DNA of 64,000 nucleotides from Chryseomonas sp014190935 (GCF_014190935.1 NZ_JACHVV010000006.1:94753-158752); one strand, 5' to 3'. Positions 53,280 to 63,502 are shown, counted from the stretch's first letter. Notes: generated from the sequence alone by a model not told the origin. Program-made: numbers and translations.

Positions 53280-54440
53280 ATGCCGTTTTTCGCCGCTGTC
53301 CCAGCGCAGGCCCTCAGACCCTTTAGCCAGCTCGACCGCCCCCTGGAGGTCATCCGCCAGTTCACCCCCAACTGGTTCGCCGTGACCATGGGCACCGGCG
53401 TGCTGGCCCTCGCCCTGGCCGCCTTTCCCTGGCGGTTGCCTGGATTGCCCGCCCTCGCCGAGGGCCTCTGGCTGCTCGACGTGCTGCTGTTCTGCCTGTT
53501 CGCCGGACTCTATGCCTCGCGCTGGCTGCTGTTCTTCGACGAGGCGCGCGAGATCTTCGCCCACGCCACTGTTTCGATGTCTATCGGCACCATCCCCATG
53601 GGCCTGGCCACGCTGATCAACGGCCTGCTGCTGTTCGGCCTGTCGCGCTGGGGCGCGGCGGTGCTGCCCCTGGCGCTCGGCCTCTGGTGGCTGGACGCGG
53701 CCATGGCGCTGGCCTGCGGGGTGCTGATCCCCTATCTGATGTTTACCCGCCAGGCGCATCGCATCGACCAGATGACCGCCGTCTGGCTGTTGCCGGTGGT
53801 GGCCGCGGAGGTGGCGGCGGCCAGTGGTGGCCTGCTGGTGCCGCACCTGGCGGCCGGCGAGCAATTCACGGTGCTCGTCGCCAGCTATGTGCTCTGGGCC
53901 TATTCGGTGCCTGTCGCCCTCAGCCTGCTGGTGATCCTGCTGTTGCGCCTGGCGCTGCACAGGCTGCCGCCGGCCAGCATGGCGGCGTCGAGCTGGCTGG
54001 CATTGGGACCGATCGCCACCGGCGCCCTGGGGCTGCTGGTGCTGGGCAGCGCTGCGCCTGCGGTGTTCGCCGCCCATGGCCTGGTCGGCATTGGCGAGAT
54101 CGTCCGGGGCCTGGGCCTGCTGGGCGCGCTGCTGCTCTGGGGCCTGGGGCTCTGGTGGCTGGCGCTGGCGGTGCTGGTGACCCAGCGCCAGGCCCGGGAG
54201 GGCATGCCCTTCAACCTGGGCTGGTGGGGCTTCACCTTTCCCCTGGGCGTCTATGCCCTGACCACCTTGCGCCTGGGCGAAGCCCTGGCGGCGCCCTTCT
54301 TCACCGGCCTGGGCGCCGTGCTGGTGGTGCTGCTGACCCTGCTGTGGATCCTGGTCGCCAGCCGCACCCTGGCAGGCGCCTACCGGGGCAATCTGTTCGT
54401 CTCGCCCTGCATCGCCCACCTGTGCGGGAAGGTGCGCTAA
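53280..54440 (+). CDS. TDT/SLAC1-type transporter
   Basis: This 386-residue protein has about ten membrane helices and starts with the family motif RQFTPNWFAVTMGTGVLALAL. It belongs to the TehA/SLAC1 group of anion and C4-dicarboxylate transporters; sulfite or dicarboxylate export are alternatives I cannot separate. Its end overlaps the convergent sigma-54 activator gene by 4 bp. The 130 bp upstream are A/T-rich and probably hold its promoter. Confidence 0.88.
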   Translation: MPFFAAVPAQALRPFSQLDRPLEVIRQFTPNWFAVTMGTGVLALALAAFPWRLPGLPALAEGLWLLDVLLFCLFAGLYASRWLLFFDEAREIFAHATVSMSIGTIPMGLATLINGLLLFGLSRWGAAVLPLALGLWWLDAAMALACGVLIPYLMFTRQAHRIDQMTAVWLLPVVAAEVAAASGGLLVPHLAAGEQFTVLVASYVLWAYSVPVALSLLVILLLRLALHRLPPASMAASSWLALGPIATGALGLLVLGSAAPAVFAAHGLVGIGEIVRGLGLLGALLLWGLGLWWLALAVLVTQRQAREGMPFNLGWWGFTFPLGVYALTTLRLGEALAAPFFTGLGAVLVVLLTLLWILVASRTLAGAYRGNLFVSPCIAHLCGKVR

Positions 54441-56329
54441 TCCTGGGGGCGCTGCAGGCCGTGTTGATGCAGCCAGCGATAGAGGGTGTTGCGACTCACC
54501 CCCAGGCGCTTGGCGGCGCGGGTCATCTGCCAGTGGCAGTCGTCCAGCACCGCGCGCAGCTCCTCGCGGGCGCTGTCGACCGGCGCCGCGCTGGACAGCA
54601 GGGGCGGCCGGGCGCCACGGCAGTCGGCGGGTAGTTCGTCCAGGCCGATATGGCCGTCTTCGCTGAGGGCCACCAGGGTGCGCAGCACGGTACGCAACTG
54701 ACGGACGTTGCCCGGCCAGGGTTGGGCCAGCAGGCAGGCGCGCGCGGCCGGAGCGAGGCAAATCGACTCGCCACGGGCCTCTTCGGCCAGCAGCTGATCG
54801 AGCAGTTCGCCCCGATCACTGCGTTCGCGCAGCGCCGGCAGGGTCACCACCAGGCCGCGCAGGCGATAGTAGAGGTCTTCGCGAAAGCTGCCGGCGGCCA
54901 CCAGGGCCTCCAGATCGCGGTGACTGGCGCTGACCAGGCGCAAGTCCAGGGCCCGCGGCGCGCCGCCGCCGAGGGGGACCACCTGGCGCTCTTCCAGCAC
55001 CCTGAGCAACCGCGTCTGCAGCGCCAGTGGCATGTCGCCGATCTCGTCGAGGAAGAGGATGCCGCCATCGGCCTGCTGCAACTTGCCGGCCATGCCTTCC
55101 TTGCGTGCCCCGGTGAAACTGCCGCCGCGATAGCCGAACAGCTCGCTCTCGATCAGGGTCTCCGGGATGGCCGCGCAATTGAGGGCGACGAAAGCCTGGC
55201 CGGCGCGACTGCTGGCGCGGTGCAGGGCGCTGGCGAAGGCTTCCTTGCCGGTGCCGGTCTCGCCGTGCAGCAGCACCGGCACGTCACGTTCCAGCACCTT
55301 GAGCGCCCGGGTGAAATCCCGCGCCAGGGCCGGATCGGCCAGGCAGATGCCGCTGGGCAGGGGCGCCTTGGGCACCGCCGCCGGGGTGACCGGCCGGACC
55401 TGGGGACCGCGCACCAGGCCATGGAAGCCCTGGCCCTGGCGGCCACGCAGCGCCCAGCAGGCGCTGGGTTGCGGGCGGGCGCGCTCCAGCAGGTCGTCCT
55501 GCCGCAACTCGAACAGGCTTTCCATCCGCTGCCCCAGCACCGCACTGCGCGCCAGCCCCAGCAGCATCAGGGCGGTCTCGTTGGCGGCGTTGATCCGCCC
55601 CTCGTCGTCAAAGGCCAGCAGTCCCTCGCTGAGCAGGCCGACATAGGCCGCCTGGGCATGGAAGCGCAGTAGATAGCCGTCGGCGTAGCGGTCGAGGAAA
55701 TAGCAGCTCTCGATCAGCTTGGCCGAGAGATTGACCAGTGCCATGGTGTGGAACTGGCCCTGGCGCGAGGCTTCCTGGCGCGCGCTGGAGACGTCCAGCA
55801 CCGCCAGCAGCTCGCCGGCCGGATCGAAGACCGGACTGGCCGAGCAGGTCAGCTGGGTATGGCGACTGCGAAAGTGTTCGTCGCGGTGGATGGTCAGCGC
55901 CTGGCGCTCCACCACGCAGGTGCCGATGCCGTTGGTGCCCTCGCAGGCCTCGCTCCAGTCGGCGCCCAACCACAGCCCGGCCTGCTGGAAGGTCTCGCGC
56001 TCGGCCTCGGCGGTGACGCAATCGAGGATCAGCCCACGGGCATCGGTGAGCAGCACGGCATGGCCGGCGCCGCCGAGTTGCTGGTGCAGGGCATTCATCT
56101 GCCCACGGGCGATCTGCAAGACCCGCTGCTGGCGCTGGCGGTGCTCGTCGAAGCGGGCGCGCTCCAGCACCCAGGGCGCTACCGGAGCGGCCGGGTCCAG
56201 CTGGTGTTCGTCGAGACAGCGCCGCCAGGAGCGGGCGATGGCCGGATCGCTGGCCGGGCCGTCGAGGACGGCGCCGCGGGCGAGTTCGAGCACCTGGCTG
56301 GCATGACGATCGGACGGGGTGGCGGCCAT
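54437..56329 (-). CDS. Sigma-54-dependent activator (AcoR/EatR type)
   Basis: This 630-residue regulator has an N-terminal GAF domain (about 60-200), a PAS-like segment (about 205-280), an AAA+ domain (Walker A GETGTGKEAF near 352, sigma-54 contact loop GSFTGA near 401, Walker B ILFLDEIGDM) and a C-terminal Fis-type helix-turn-helix (AAKRLGVSRNTLYRWL). It faces an aldehyde dehydrogenase gene with a sigma-54 promoter between them, so it most likely activates that gene. In P. aeruginosa the regulator at this position (PA4021, EatR) serves ethanolamine use. The ATG at 56329 has GGAGGA upstream. Confidence 0.93.
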   Translation of the reverse strand: MAATPSDRHASQVLELARGAVLDGPASDPAIARSWRRCLDEHQLDPAAPVAPWVLERARFDEHRQRQQRVLQIARGQMNALHQQLGGAGHAVLLTDARGLILDCVTAEAERETFQQAGLWLGADWSEACEGTNGIGTCVVERQALTIHRDEHFRSRHTQLTCSASPVFDPAGELLAVLDVSSARQEASRQGQFHTMALVNLSAKLIESCYFLDRYADGYLLRFHAQAAYVGLLSEGLLAFDDEGRINAANETALMLLGLARSAVLGQRMESLFELRQDDLLERARPQPSACWALRGRQGQGFHGLVRGPQVRPVTPAAVPKAPLPSGICLADPALARDFTRALKVLERDVPVLLHGETGTGKEAFASALHRASSRAGQAFVALNCAAIPETLIESELFGYRGGSFTGARKEGMAGKLQQADGGILFLDEIGDMPLALQTRLLRVLEERQVVPLGGGAPRALDLRLVSASHRDLEALVAAGSFREDLYYRLRGLVVTLPALRERSDRGELLDQLLAEEARGESICLAPAARACLLAQPWPGNVRQLRTVLRTLVALSEDGHIGLDELPADCRGARPPLLSSAAPVDSAREELRAVLDDCHWQMTRAAKRLGVSRNTLYRWLHQHGLQRPQD

Positions 56330-56397
56330 TGTTGTTGTCCTCCGCGAGGCGTCTGCGCGGCCCCCAGCATAGGCCAAATCGGGCGGACTGGGCACTC

Positions 56398-56448
56398 TGT
56401 CACCCCCAGGTGACAGGCTGTCACGCCAAGGGGTGACACCTCTGTCAC
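56398..56448. promoter_or_regulatory. TGTCAC palindromes, probable activator sites
   Basis: Site 1 is a perfect inverted repeat, TGTCACC-N4-GGTGACA (56398-56415). Site 2 is TGTCAC-N8-GTGACA (56419-56438). A third half-site TGTCAC is at 56443-56448. They lie about 90-140 bp upstream of the predicted start of the aldehyde dehydrogenase transcript, the usual distance for a sigma-54 enhancer. Confidence 0.75.
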
Positions 56449-56513
56449 AGTGGCAGGTGGCGGCGTTCCCCGGAACAGGCCGCGAGGCCGCAGCCATGCG
56501 GGTTCGCCCGACT

Positions 56514-56529
56514 TGGCCCGCGCCTTGCT
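56514..56529 (+). promoter_or_regulatory. Sigma-54 (-24/-12) promoter of the aldehyde dehydrogenase gene
   Basis: TGGCCCG-N4-TTGCT has GG at 56515-56516 and GC at 56527-56528, exactly 10 bp apart, which matches TGGCACG-N4-TTGCW at every position but one. Transcription would start near 56540, leaving a leader of about 38 nt with AGGAG at 56566-56570. Confidence 0.75.
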
Positions 56530-56577
56530 CAGGATCGGAGCGCCGCTCTTCCTACAAGAACAAACAGGAGACCCACC

Positions 56578-58098
<1,521 letters not shown>

Positions 58099-58283
58099 AG
58101 CGACGCCTGGATCGCGCGCCTCAGCAGGACGTCGGGGCGCGCTTCCCGCCTGACCTGGATCAACACCCCCTCCCCGTGGGTGGCCGACGCTAGACGCAGC
58201 GGCCGCCCGTGGCGGACAGGTGCGTCCCGGCGCAGGCCCCGTCTGGCTTCATCCACGCATCATGCCTCCATGAGGGATTCGTC

Positions 58284-59315
58284 ATGCCCAAAACAATGAA
58301 AGCCGCTGTCGTCACCGCCTTTGGCAAACCCCTGGAATTCCGCGAAGTCGAGGTGCCCACCCCGGGTGCCGGCCAGGTACTGGTCAAGATCGCCGCCAGC
58401 GGCGTCTGCCATACCGATCTGCATGCCGCCCAGGGCGATTGGCCGGTCAAGCCCAACCCGCCCTTCATCCCCGGCCACGAAGGCGTCGGCCATGTGGTGG
58501 CGGTGGGCGCGGGGGTCACGCACGTCAAGGAAGGCGACCGGGTCGGGGTGCCCTGGCTGTATTCCACCTGCGGCCACTGCGAGCATTGCCTGGGCGGCTG
58601 GGAGACCCTCTGCGAGTCCCAGCAGAACACCGGCTACTCGGTGAACGGCGGCTTCGCCGAATACACCCTGGCCGATGCCGGCTACGTCGGGCGCCTGCCG
58701 GACAACGTCGGCTTCGTCGAGATCGCGCCCATCCTCTGCGCCGGGGTCACCGTCTACAAGGGCCTGAAGATGACCGACACCCGGCCGGGCAACTGGGTGG
58801 TGATCTCCGGCATCGGCGGGCTTGGCCACATGGCGGTGCAGTACGCCCGGGCCATGGGCCTGAACGTGGCGGCGGTGGACGTCGACGACCGGAAACTCGA
58901 CCTCGCCCGCCGCCTGGGCGCCGAGGTTACGGTCAACGCCCGCGAGCAGGATCCGGCGGCCTACCTGAAGAAGGAGATCGGCGGCGCCCACGGCGCCCTG
59001 GTCACGGCGGTTTCGCCCAAGGCCTTCGAGCAGGCCATCGGCATGACCCGCCGCGGCGGCACCATCGCCCTCAACGGCCTGCCGCCGGGTGATTTCCCGC
59101 TGTCGATCTTCGACATGGTGCTCAACGGCACCACGGTGCGCGGCTCCATCGTCGGCACCCGCCTGGACCTGCAGGAGGCGCTGGACTTCGCCGGCGAGGG
59201 CAAGGTCAAGGCCACGGTGAGCGCCGAACCGCTGGAGAACATCAACGACATCTTCGCCCGCATGCACGGCGGCGGCATCGAGGGTCGGGTGGTGATCGAC
59301 ATGGCGCTGAGCTGA
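58284..59315 (+). CDS. adhP: Zinc-dependent alcohol dehydrogenase AdhP
   Basis: This 343-residue medium-chain dehydrogenase interconverts ethanol-type alcohols and aldehydes with NAD. Catalytic zinc ligands lie in SGVCHTDLHAA and the GHEGVGHVV segment, the structural zinc in CGHCEHCLGGWETLC, and NAD binding in GIGGLGHMAVQYA. The ATG at 58284 gives MPKTMKAAVVTAFG; an in-frame ATG 12 bp later is possible. It follows the aldehyde dehydrogenase gene and is closed by a strong hairpin. Confidence 0.94.
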   Translation: MPKTMKAAVVTAFGKPLEFREVEVPTPGAGQVLVKIAASGVCHTDLHAAQGDWPVKPNPPFIPGHEGVGHVVAVGAGVTHVKEGDRVGVPWLYSTCGHCEHCLGGWETLCESQQNTGYSVNGGFAEYTLADAGYVGRLPDNVGFVEIAPILCAGVTVYKGLKMTDTRPGNWVVISGIGGLGHMAVQYARAMGLNVAAVDVDDRKLDLARRLGAEVTVNAREQDPAAYLKKEIGGAHGALVTAVSPKAFEQAIGMTRRGGTIALNGLPPGDFPLSIFDMVLNGTTVRGSIVGTRLDLQEALDFAGEGKVKATVSAEPLENINDIFARMHGGGIEGRVVIDMALS

Positions 59316-59327
59316 GACCTGGCTCGC

Positions 59328-59357
59328 CACTCCCGCGCCCATCCGGGCGCGGGAGTG
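59328..59357 (+). terminator. Strong hairpin after adhP
   Basis: CACTCCCGCGCCC and GGGCGCGGGAGTG pair perfectly over 13 bp around ATCC, starting 12 bp after the adhP stop. The T run after it is poor (AACCTTTGCC), so it may need Rho or act as an mRNA end-protecting structure. Confidence 0.6.
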
Positions 59358-59490
59358 AACCTTTGCCCTACCCTGACCTCTGAGCGGCTGGCGTTTTTTC
59401 CCGGCGCCGATCTCGACCAGGCCACAAAACCCGGTCCCGGCTGCCTTTATAATCGCCGCCGGACCCTCGCAACCACGGTAGGCACGCCCC

Positions 59491-60138
59491 ATGGAATTCA
59501 ACCCGATCGATCTGATCCTGCACCTCGACGTCTATCTCAGCGGGTTGGTAGCCCAGTACGGCACCTGGATCTACGTCATTCTCTTCGCCGTGATCTTCTG
59601 CGAGACGGGTCTGGTGGTCATGCCCTTCCTGCCCGGCGACTCCCTGCTGTTCATCGCCGGCGCCCTCTCCGCCCTCGGCGACATGGACCCCTATCTGCTG
59701 GCCGGCCTGCTGATGTTCGCCGCGGTGGCGGGCGACAGCACCAACTACCTGATCGGCCGCTTCGCCGGCGACAAGCTGTTCAGCAATCCCCATTCCAAGG
59801 TGTTCCGCCGCGACTACCTGCTGCGCACCCAGGCCTTCTACGAGCACCACGGCGGCAAGACCATCACCCTGGCGCGCTTCCTGCCCATCATCCGCACCTT
59901 CGCCCCCTTCGTCGCCGGCGTCGGCCGCATGCACTACCCCTACTTCCTCGCCTACAGCGTGCTCGGCTCGCTGCTCTGGGTTGGCGGTCTGGTGAGTCTC
60001 GGCTACTTCTTCGGTAACGTGCCCTTCATCAAGCAGAATCTCACCCTGATGGTGCTGGCCATCATCGGTATCTCCCTGCTGCCGATGATCCTCGGCCTGA
60101 TCAAGAGCCGGCGCGCCGCGGTCCAGAGCGGAGTCTGA
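59491..60138 (+). CDS. DedA-family membrane protein
   Basis: This 215-residue protein belongs to the DedA/VTT family of undecaprenyl-phosphate or lipid flippases. It has FCETGLVVMPFLPGDSLLFIAGALSALG, the GDSTNYLIGRFAG motif and GGKTITLARFLPIIRTFAPFVAGVGRM, which carries the conserved Arg residues and re-entrant loop. The closely spaced mtfA follows by 4 bp. The specific lipid substrate is not evident. Confidence 0.93.
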   Translation: MEFNPIDLILHLDVYLSGLVAQYGTWIYVILFAVIFCETGLVVMPFLPGDSLLFIAGALSALGDMDPYLLAGLLMFAAVAGDSTNYLIGRFAGDKLFSNPHSKVFRRDYLLRTQAFYEHHGGKTITLARFLPIIRTFAPFVAGVGRMHYPYFLAYSVLGSLLWVGGLVSLGYFFGNVPFIKQNLTLMVLAIIGISLLPMILGLIKSRRAAVQSGV

Positions 60139-60142
60139 GCCC

Positions 60143-60979
60143 TTGGGTTTCTGGCGCGCCTGGCGCGAGCGGCGCCTGCTGGAGCGGGTCGCCATCGCCG
60201 ACGAGCTCTGGGCGCGCCTGCTTCAACGCCTGCCGATCCTCGATGGCCTGACCGTCGAGGAAGACGCCTGGCTGCGCGAGCACTGCGTGCTGTTTCTCGC
60301 CGAGAAGCGCCTGACCCTGCTCCAGGGCCTGGAACTGGACGACGGCGACCGCCTGCTGCTGGCCGCCCAGGCCCTGCTGCCGCTGCTGCACCTGCCGGAA
60401 GCGGCGCTCTATCCCAACGTCCGCGAGATCGTCGTCTACCCCGACGCCTTCGTCAGTCCCCAGCGCCATCGCGACGAAGGCGGCCTGGAGCACGAATGGG
60501 ACGAGGAGCGCGACGGCGAAGCCTGGGATCGCGGCCAGGTGGTGCTGGCCTGGCCCGGCATCCAGGCCAGTGGCGGCTGGGAGGCCTACAACCTGGTCAT
60601 CCACGAATTCGCCCACCTTCTCGACCTGCTCGCCGGCGGCCTGTGCAACGGCCAGCCGCCGCTGCACGCCGGCATGCCCCAGGCGGCCTGGACCGGCGCC
60701 CTGCAGAACGCCTATGACGCGCTCAATCGGCAACTCGACGCCGATCCGGACGCCGAGACCCCGCTCGACCCCTATGCGGCGGAAAGTCCCGAGGAATTCT
60801 TCGCCGTCGCCTGCGAGTACTTCTTCAGCGCGCCCGACCTGCTCAGCGAACACTATCCGGCGGTCTACGCGCAGCTGCAGCAGCTGTTCCGCCAGGATCC
60901 GCGCCAGCGTCTCGCCGTCAGCCTGGCGAGCGTGCAACAGCCAACACCCCCGGGGTCCGAAGCTCGAACCCCGATCTGA
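60143..60979 (+). CDS. mtfA: Zinc peptidase MtfA (M90 family)
   Basis: This 278-residue cytosolic metallopeptidase carries the zinc motif HEFAH at 154-158 in YNLVIHEFAHLLDLLAG. In E. coli MtfA binds the repressor Mlc and affects sugar uptake; that partner is not known to exist here. The start is TTG at 60143, preceded by GGAG at a 9-nt spacing, because no ATG occurs before the conserved core. It is probably co-transcribed with dedA. Confidence 0.92.
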   Translation: MGFWRAWRERRLLERVAIADELWARLLQRLPILDGLTVEEDAWLREHCVLFLAEKRLTLLQGLELDDGDRLLLAAQALLPLLHLPEAALYPNVREIVVYPDAFVSPQRHRDEGGLEHEWDEERDGEAWDRGQVVLAWPGIQASGGWEAYNLVIHEFAHLLDLLAGGLCNGQPPLHAGMPQAAWTGALQNAYDALNRQLDADPDAETPLDPYAAESPEEFFAVACEYFFSAPDLLSEHYPAVYAQLQQLFRQDPRQRLAVSLASVQQPTPPGSEARTPI

Positions 60980-61030
60980 AAGCGCCTATACTCCCGGCCA
61001 CTTTTCCCAACCGACCAGAGGGACCCGTTC

Positions 61031-61558
61031 ATGAGCTACAGCAAGATTCCCGCCGGCAAAGACCTGCCGAACGACATCTACGTCGCCATCGAGATTCCGG
61101 CCAACCACGCGCCGATCAAGTACGAGATCGACAAGGACAGCGATGCCCTCTTCGTCGACCGCTTCATGGCCACCCCCATGTTCTACCCGGCCAACTACGG
61201 CTACATCCCCAACACCCTGGCCGACGATGGCGATCCCCTGGACGTGCTGGTCGTGACCCCCTACCCGGTCGCTCCCGGCGCCGTGATCCGCGCCCGTCCG
61301 GTCGGCGTGCTGCACATGACCGACGAAGCCGGCGGTGACGCCAAGCTGATCGCCGTCCCCCACGACAAGCTGAGCGTCCTGTACAAGGACGTGAAGGAAT
61401 ACACCGATCTGCCGGCCCTGCTGCTGGAGCAGATCAAGCACTTCTTCGAGAACTACAAGGATCTGGAGAAGGGCAAGTGGGTCAAGGTCGAAGGCTGGGG
61501 CGACGCCGACGCCGCCCGCGCCGAGATCACCAAGGCCGTGGCCGCCTACAAGGGCTGA
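61031..61558 (+). CDS. ppa: Inorganic pyrophosphatase
   Basis: This 175-residue family I pyrophosphatase hydrolyses PPi from biosynthesis. Active-site features include YEIDKDSDALFVDRFM, NYGYIPNTLADDGDPLDVLV with the metal-binding Asp residues, and FFENYKDLEKGKWVKVEGW near the end. Length is normal. It is closed by a TTCG-loop terminator. Confidence 0.98.
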   Translation: MSYSKIPAGKDLPNDIYVAIEIPANHAPIKYEIDKDSDALFVDRFMATPMFYPANYGYIPNTLADDGDPLDVLVVTPYPVAPGAVIRARPVGVLHMTDEAGGDAKLIAVPHDKLSVLYKDVKEYTDLPALLLEQIKHFFENYKDLEKGKWVKVEGWGDADAARAEITKAVAAYKG

Positions 61559-61574
61559 TCCACGCCGCTGTCGC

Positions 61575-61597
61575 AAAGCCCGGTTCGCCGGGCTTTT
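61575..61597 (+). terminator. Terminator after ppa
   Basis: AAAGCCCGG and CCGGGCTTT pair around TTCG and are followed by T4. It lies 16 bp after the ppa stop. Confidence 0.85.
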
Positions 61598-61801
61598 CTG
61601 TTTCCGGACGTCACACCGGCCATGCCGGGCTTCCTATCCGGCGGCAAAGCGACTACCCTGCACCCCTCGTCGCCATCCGCGACCCTGCGCCGATCCGCCA
61701 TCTGCCGATCGCCGCCGGAGGCCCAGGCCTCTTTCTCATCTGCCCGGCAAGGGCAACCCGGGCGGGCCGGGCTCACCAAAAATCAGCTCAACCCGCCCTC
61801 G

Positions 61802-61827
61802 AAAGCCGGCCACAAGCCGGCTTTTTT
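61802..61827 (+). terminator. Second terminator upstream of the DUF748 gene
   Basis: AAAGCCGGC and GCCGGCTTT pair around CACAA and are followed by T6. It has no annotated gene directly upstream, because ppa already ends at its own terminator 205 bp earlier. Confidence 0.75.
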
Positions 61828-62025
61828 GCGTCTGCGGTTCGAGTGGCGCTCAGCCACGCCCAGCGGACCGACGACCGGCGCCGAGGTCTGGTGTTCGCCA
61901 GGCGGCAAGCCAGAGCCCTTCGTTACCAGCGCAGCCTCCGGCTCCTCCCGCCCCGCCTGGTCGCAAGAAACTCAAGCCGGGCGCCCAGGGTCGACCGGGG
62001 ACGAAGTCCGTCCCGAGCCGCCATC

Positions 62026-63087
62026 ATGTCCCGTCGTCTGCGCCTGCCTCTTTATATCCTCATCGGCCTGGTCGTCCTGCTGCTGTGCCTGCACCTGGCC
62101 GCGCCCTTGCTGATCCGCCATTACCTCAACGACAAGCTGGCGGACATGGGCGACTATCGCGGCCAGGTCACCGACGTGGACCTGGCCTGGTGGCGCGGCG
62201 CCTACCGCATCGACGGCCTGGAGATCGTCAAGGTCAACGGCAAGGTGCCGGTGCCCTTTCTCAAGGCACCCAGCATCGACATCGCGGTGAGCTGGCGCTC
62301 GCTGTGGCGGGACCATGCCATCGTCGGGCGCATCCTCTTCGATCGTCCCGAACTCAACTTCGTCGACGGCGGCGCGCGCAAGGAACAGTCGCAGACCGGC
62401 GAAGGCACCGACTGGCAGGACCAGGTCGACAAGCTGATCTCCATCACCCTCGACGAGGTGCGGGTGGTCAACGGGCGGGTGACCTTCCGCAACTTCAATT
62501 CCAAGCCCCAGGTGAATCTGGCGGCCACCGACGTCAACGCCAGCCTCTACAACCTGACCAACGCCGCCGACGCCCAGGGCGAACGCATCGCCCACTTCGA
62601 AGGCAAGGCCGCCGTGCTCGGCAGCGCGCCGCTGGAAGCCAGCGCCCGCTTCGATCCGTTCAAGGACTTCACCGACTTCGACTTCCGACTGAGGGTCACC
62701 GATATCGACCTGCCCAAGCTCAACGACTTCGCCCGTGCCTACGGCAAGTTCGATTTCCGCGCCGGCAGCGGCGACGTGGTGGTGGAAGCCAAGGCGGTGG
62801 ACGGCCAGCTCAGTGGCTACGTCAAACCCCTGATGAAGAACGTCGACATCTTCGACTGGCAGCAGGACGTCGAGAATCGCAACAAGAACGCTCTGGAAAG
62901 CGCCTGGGAAGCCGTGGTTGGCACCGCCCAGACCCTGCTCAAGAATCAGCGCCGCGACCAGTTCGCCACCCGCGTCGACCTGTCCGGCAGTGTGAAGAAC
63001 CAGGACATCAGCCCGCTGCAGGCCTTCTTCAATATCCTGCGCAACGCCTTCGTACGAGCCTTCAGTGCCCGCTATGACGCGGATTGA
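62026..63087 (+). CDS. DUF748/AsmA-like membrane-anchored protein
   Basis: This 353-residue protein has one N-terminal membrane helix (LPLYILIGLVVLLLCLHLAAPL) and a periplasmic beta-rich body, with repeated strands such as VDLAWWRGAYRIDGLEIVKVNG and FRLRVTDIDLPKLNDFARAYGKFDF. This is the DUF748/AsmA-like pattern; related proteins bridge the envelope and affect lipid transport or outer-membrane integrity. The ATG at 62026 directly precedes the membrane helix. No clear ribosome-binding site is visible. Confidence 0.85.
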   Translation: MSRRLRLPLYILIGLVVLLLCLHLAAPLLIRHYLNDKLADMGDYRGQVTDVDLAWWRGAYRIDGLEIVKVNGKVPVPFLKAPSIDIAVSWRSLWRDHAIVGRILFDRPELNFVDGGARKEQSQTGEGTDWQDQVDKLISITLDEVRVVNGRVTFRNFNSKPQVNLAATDVNASLYNLTNAADAQGERIAHFEGKAAVLGSAPLEASARFDPFKDFTDFDFRLRVTDIDLPKLNDFARAYGKFDFRAGSGDVVVEAKAVDGQLSGYVKPLMKNVDIFDWQQDVENRNKNALESAWEAVVGTAQTLLKNQRRDQFATRVDLSGSVKNQDISPLQAFFNILRNAFVRAFSARYDAD

Positions 63088-63094
63088 AGCTCCT

Positions 63095-63498
63095 GCAGGT
63101 TGGCGCTGAGCGCAGCGAAGCCCAGCAACTTAACTTCTCGCGTCTGGCCACCCTCACCCCAGCCCTCTCCCAGAGGGAGAGGGGGCGATTGGACTTCGTA
63201 GCGTGGAAAACCGCGCAGCGTTTTCCACTAGCTGACACGGATGCCAACGGTGGATAAGGCTCCGCCGTTATCCGCCCTACCCGCAGGTTGGCGCTGAGCG
63301 CAGCGAAGCCCAACGGCTTAGTTTCTCGGCTGGCCACCCTCACCCCAGCCCTCTCCCAGAGGAAGAGGGGGCGATTGGATTTCGTAGCGTGGAAAACCGC
63401 GCAGCGTTTTCCACTTACACGAGCGCCAACGGTGGATAAGGCTCCGCCGTTATCCACCCTACCCGTAGGTTGGCGCTGAGCGCAGCGAAGCCCAACAC
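63095..63498. repeat. Tandem intergenic repeat modules
   Basis: Two full units (63095-63282, 188 bp; 63283-63464, 182 bp) and a 33-bp partial third unit are tandemly arranged. Each has four modules in the same order: GGTTGGCGCTGAGCGCAGCG, CCCTCACCCCAGCCCTCTCC, a hairpin around GGAAAACCGCGCAGCGTTTTCC and a hairpin around GGATAAGGCTCCGCCGTTATCC. No coding frame is convincing. It fills the gap between convergent genes. Confidence 0.85.
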
Positions 63499-63502
63499 CC
63501 CT

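Larger units (their letters stand above)
61559..62025. other. Gene-free interval with two terminators
   Basis: The 467 bp between ppa and the DUF748 gene contain two Rho-independent terminators (61575 and 61802) and no convincing coding frame. A frame stays open through it in phase with DUF748, but its composition is arbitrary. The stretch between the terminators could encode a small RNA. Confidence 0.6.

Noticed and set aside
58244..58258. A second -24/-12-like element (TGGCTTC-N4-ACGCA) before adhP
   Set aside because: GG-N10-GC spacing is right, but the -12 part is poor and the implied start would leave only about 14 nt before the ATG.
61477..62025. A longer N-terminus for the DUF748 protein
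   Set aside because: The frame runs back into ppa and across two terminators; the membrane helix directly after the ATG at 62026 marks the true start.
63095..63498. CRISPR-like array
   Set aside because: The units are about 185 bp with no uniform short repeat and unique spacers, and no cas gene is near.
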